A stretch of 64,000 nt of DNA from Candidatus Sphingomonas colombiensis (GTDB lineage: Bacteria > Pseudomonadota > Alphaproteobacteria > Sphingomonadales > Sphingomonadaceae), in NCBI GenBank assembly GCA_029202845.1, contig CP119315.1:2883001-2947000 (forward strand), written 5' to 3'. The position numbers and the translations under genes were made by a program. Under the pieces are notes generated by a model. The model worked only from the letters and a program-made list of their open reading frames with translations. It was not told the DNA's origin and searched no databases. Each line of letters starts with the position of its first letter. Within the stretch, counting starts at the first letter, position 1. This document shows positions 61,724 to 64,000 of the stretch, one piece after another.

Positions 61724-63238
61724 TTATCGTTTGGGCGCGCGCGGCCGATAGGAAATACTCGCCGTACCGAACGCCTGCACCGGCATGAACAATCCCTGCC
61801 CGGTGGGGATGACGCGCCCGTGCGAAACCTCGCCGATATCGGCCCGAAGCACGAAATCGCCCTGGCGACGCTCGGCAATGGCGGCGCGGGCGGAGCGCAG
61901 CACCTTGGCATAATCTTTCGCGAAATCCTGTGTCAGCGACTCGCGGATCGCCTCCACCACCTCGGGCGTCTGAAAAAGCTGGATCAGCAGATTTACCGTG
62001 TTGCGATTGGTATTGGCGGCGACGCGCAAGTCGCGGATTTCGACCAGCTCGGAATTGGCGTCGTTATAGGGTTCGCCGGTCAGCCAGACCCGGCCACGGG
62101 TGCGATCGATCAGCCCCGATTTCAACTTCGCATCGACCGATATGCCGACCGCGAGCCGGTTCCCTTCGGTGGCGTAGATCGTGATATCCCCGAACCGCGC
62201 ATCTACCGGCCCGGCCTTGGGAATGGTGATCCCGCGCGCGGCGAGTTTGGCGAGTGCGCGCGCCACCACCGGCTCGAGTTGTGCATAATCGGCAAGCACC
62301 GGAATCTGGAAGGCGAGCTTCGGCTGCTTCGCCTGTCGCACGAGATTGGGAAGAGGGGTGGGCGTCGGATCGGCGGGGCGATCGCCGACGAAAGTCTGCG
62401 TCAGCGCCTCCGCCGTCGCGGTAAGCTCCAGATTGCGGCCGCGCACCCGATAGCCGGCGAAACCAATCCGCGTGGGGATGATGCGGAGCCATACGGGCGG
62501 GTTTTCGCGGTTCAGCTCCAGCGAGGTAAAGCTCTCCCGCCACGCCTCCGCCGCTTCTTTGCGCGCATCGAGCGCGCGGAGTTGCTTGGGCAGATCGCGC
62601 TCCAGCTTGGTGACAACGCCAGTAAGCTTGTCGTCGGCCTTGTCGACAAAGGTGATGCGCTTGCCGAACAGCGTTACGCCCGGAGGCGTCGTCCAGTCAT
62701 AGTCGATCGCGACCTTTGCGGTGGGTGTCCAGTCGGGCTTGATGTCGAGCTGCACGTCGGCGTGCACGGTCGCTGCGCCGGTCGCGGTTTCGCGACGGAT
62801 CAACCCGCCGATATCCTCCGCGCTCACCGTTGCATGGACGGGGAGCGTAAGGCGTAGCGTCTTCCCGCTGCCGCCCAGCGTGACGCGCCCGCGCCGCACC
62901 GTGCCGATGATACGGCAGCGCAGATCGGGCGTTACCTTGATCCGTTTGCCGAACACTGCGACCCGCTGCGCGGGCACGCATTTGTCCTCCACGCGATCGA
63001 TCGACCACAAAGTCTGCGGCATTTCCCGGTTGAGCGTGCGCTCCAGATCGCTGAGCCGCGCCGTAATCGGCAGCGAGAGGGTCGATGGCGTTTCCGGCAG
63101 TTGCACCGGGGTTTCGAGTCGTGGTGGCGGAGGCGGCGGCGCGGGCTTGCGATGGCATCCGGCGAGCGTCGAGAATGCGGCGGTGACGGCAAGCGCCACG
63201 AGACCGAACTTGCGATGCGAAACGCCGGGGCCGCTCAT
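61724..63238 (-). CDS. DUF4403 family lipoprotein
   Basis: 504 residues. A lipobox near STLAGCHRK followed by a Pro run. The body has the DUF4403 pattern: ITARLSDLERTLNREMPQTL, CRIIGTVRRGRVTLGGSGKT, SAEDIGGLIRRE, and PNLVRQAKQPKLAFQIPVLA. DUF4403 proteins are probably outer-membrane lipoproteins with lipid-binding BPI-like folds; role unknown. Monocistronic. Confidence 0.88.
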   Translation of the reverse strand: MSGPGVSHRKFGLVALAVTAAFSTLAGCHRKPAPPPPPPRLETPVQLPETPSTLSLPITARLSDLERTLNREMPQTLWSIDRVEDKCVPAQRVAVFGKRIKVTPDLRCRIIGTVRRGRVTLGGSGKTLRLTLPVHATVSAEDIGGLIRRETATGAATVHADVQLDIKPDWTPTAKVAIDYDWTTPPGVTLFGKRITFVDKADDKLTGVVTKLERDLPKQLRALDARKEAAEAWRESFTSLELNRENPPVWLRIIPTRIGFAGYRVRGRNLELTATAEALTQTFVGDRPADPTPTPLPNLVRQAKQPKLAFQIPVLADYAQLEPVVARALAKLAARGITIPKAGPVDARFGDITIYATEGNRLAVGISVDAKLKSGLIDRTRGRVWLTGEPYNDANSELVEIRDLRVAANTNRNTVNLLIQLFQTPEVVEAIRESLTQDFAKDYAKVLRSARAAIAERRQGDFVLRADIGEVSHGRVIPTGQGLFMPVQAFGTASISYRPRAPKR

Positions 63239-63467
63239 ATCGCGCTTATCGTGCCGCGAGTTCGGCTATCCGTCGATAGCGGCGCGGCATTTTTTCCTGA
63301 GAACGACATGCGGCCGTGAAACGAGCCTGGCCTTCCCCGGTTCCGGGGCCTTTCACCGCATGAGGCGATCATTCGATCAGTCTCAGGGAATTTAGCGATT
63401 GGACAGTCTGTCAGACGCGCGCAATCATCCGCTGGCAGAAAGAGCATAACCATAGGAGCGGAGAGCG

Positions 63468-64000
63468 ATGAACGTCGAAGCACAATGCCCAATGAACGGC
63501 GGAAAGCTGGAAGGCGATGCCGTCCTGTTCGAGATGACCAACCGGTTGTGGTGGCCGAACATGCTCGATCTTTCGATCCTGCATCAGAACCCGCCGGCGG
63601 GCGACCCAATGGGGACGGAATATGAATATGCCGCCGAATTCAAGACGCTCGATCTCGCTGCCGTAAAGCAGGACATCTTCGCGCTGATGACCAACTCGCA
63701 AGAGTGGTGGCCGGCGGATTTCGGCCATTATGGGCCGCTGTTCATCCGCATGGCATGGCATAGCGCGGGCACCTATCGCATCGGCGACGGGCGTGGTGGC
63801 GGTGGCCACGGCACGCAGCGTTTCGCCCCGCTCAACAGCTGGCCGGATAACGCCAATCTCGACAAGGCGCGGCTGCTCCTCTGGCCCGTTAAGCAGAAAT
63901 ACGGCCGTAAGCTTTCATGGGGCGATCTGCTGATCCTCGCGGGCAATTGCGCGCTCGAATCGATGGGCTTCGAAACTGCTGGCTTCGGTGGCGGGCGCAC
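63468..64000 (+). CDS. katG: catalase-peroxidase KatG, N-terminal part
   Basis: 177 residues before the window edge. The distal haem pocket Arg94-Trp97-His98 (LFIRMAWHSAGTYR) is complete, and GDGRGGGGHGTQRFAPLNSW plus LSWGDLLILAGNCALESMGF are typical. It removes hydrogen peroxide. ATG 63468 has GGAGCGGAGAG upstream. The 229-base upstream gap should carry its promoter; I see no certain OxyR site. Confidence 0.97.
   Translation, partial: MNVEAQCPMNGGKLEGDAVLFEMTNRLWWPNMLDLSILHQNPPAGDPMGTEYEYAAEFKTLDLAAVKQDIFALMTNSQEWWPADFGHYGPLFIRMAWHSAGTYRIGDGRGGGGHGTQRFAPLNSWPDNANLDKARLLLWPVKQKYGRKLSWGDLLILAGNCALESMGFETAGFGGGR

Noticed and set aside
63239..63467. OxyR site upstream of katG
   Set aside because: No match to the OxyR tetra-repeat spacing could be read with confidence.

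Overview
The window looks like chromosomal DNA of a sphingomonad (alphaproteobacterium, Sphingomonas or a close relative); this is inferred from protein content, since no rRNA or other marker is present. The pointers are high GC, two large TonB-dependent receptors, a PEPxxWA-CTERM protein, DUF1178, DUF1465 (RcdA-like) and DUF465 genes, many GTG starts and a complete Tad pilus locus. No CRISPR array, rRNA operon, replication origin or prophage was seen.

Layout. 1-9.6 kb is mostly core: end of a DUF1178 gene, tRNA-Arg(CCT), a SWIB protein, a TonB receptor, a pteridine operon (folE, a FolM/PTR1-like reductase, folB), ettA and an exported M20 peptidase. 9.8-13.9 kb is a run of three hydrolases (type-B carboxylesterase, GH1 glycosidase, DUF3089). 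13.9-16.55 kb is a decay zone: an acyl-CoA ligase that lost its ATP-binding core and an SGNH hydrolase with frameshifts and lost catalytic residues flank an intact TetR gene. 16.6-25.2 kb has a TolC/adaptor/RND efflux operon divergent from a beta-propeller protein and an OmpR-type two-component system. 25.2-28.2 kb pairs a TonB receptor with a class A acid phosphatase in translationally coupled genes. 28.5-30.2 kb holds a PEP-CTERM protein and a DUF2569 membrane protein.

30.3-45.2 kb is a NarL-type two-component system followed by the Tad/Flp locus on the minus strand: flp, cpaB, cpaC, a small lipoprotein, tadG-like, two tadE-like genes, cpaE, cpaF, tadB, tadC, two TPR genes (one with a LytR_C tail) and cpaA. 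An unusually AT-rich 487-base spacer precedes flp.

47.3-53.6 kb is an accessory segment. It starts with a stranded 3' half of a tRNA-Arg gene, then two remnants of tyrosine integrases, then a LysR-controlled redox cluster (pirin, isochorismatase-like, pirin, GNAT, OsmC), then a dead IS5-type element beside an intact tRNA-Arg(TCT). This is the most history-rich part of the window.

53.6-64 kb returns to housekeeping: queuosine-precursor transporter, thiolase, a second prepilin peptidase, coniferyl aldehyde dehydrogenase, two divergent DUF465 genes, an RcdA-like protein, a nitronate monooxygenase, a gamma-carbonic anhydrase, an unlisted 55-residue membrane protein, a DUF4403 lipoprotein and the start of katG. 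I found no clearly new defence or mobile system. The best leads are the integration scar, the double-pirin redox cluster, the receptor-phosphatase pair and the TPR-LytR_C fusion in the Tad locus. All family calls come from reading motifs, without database searches.
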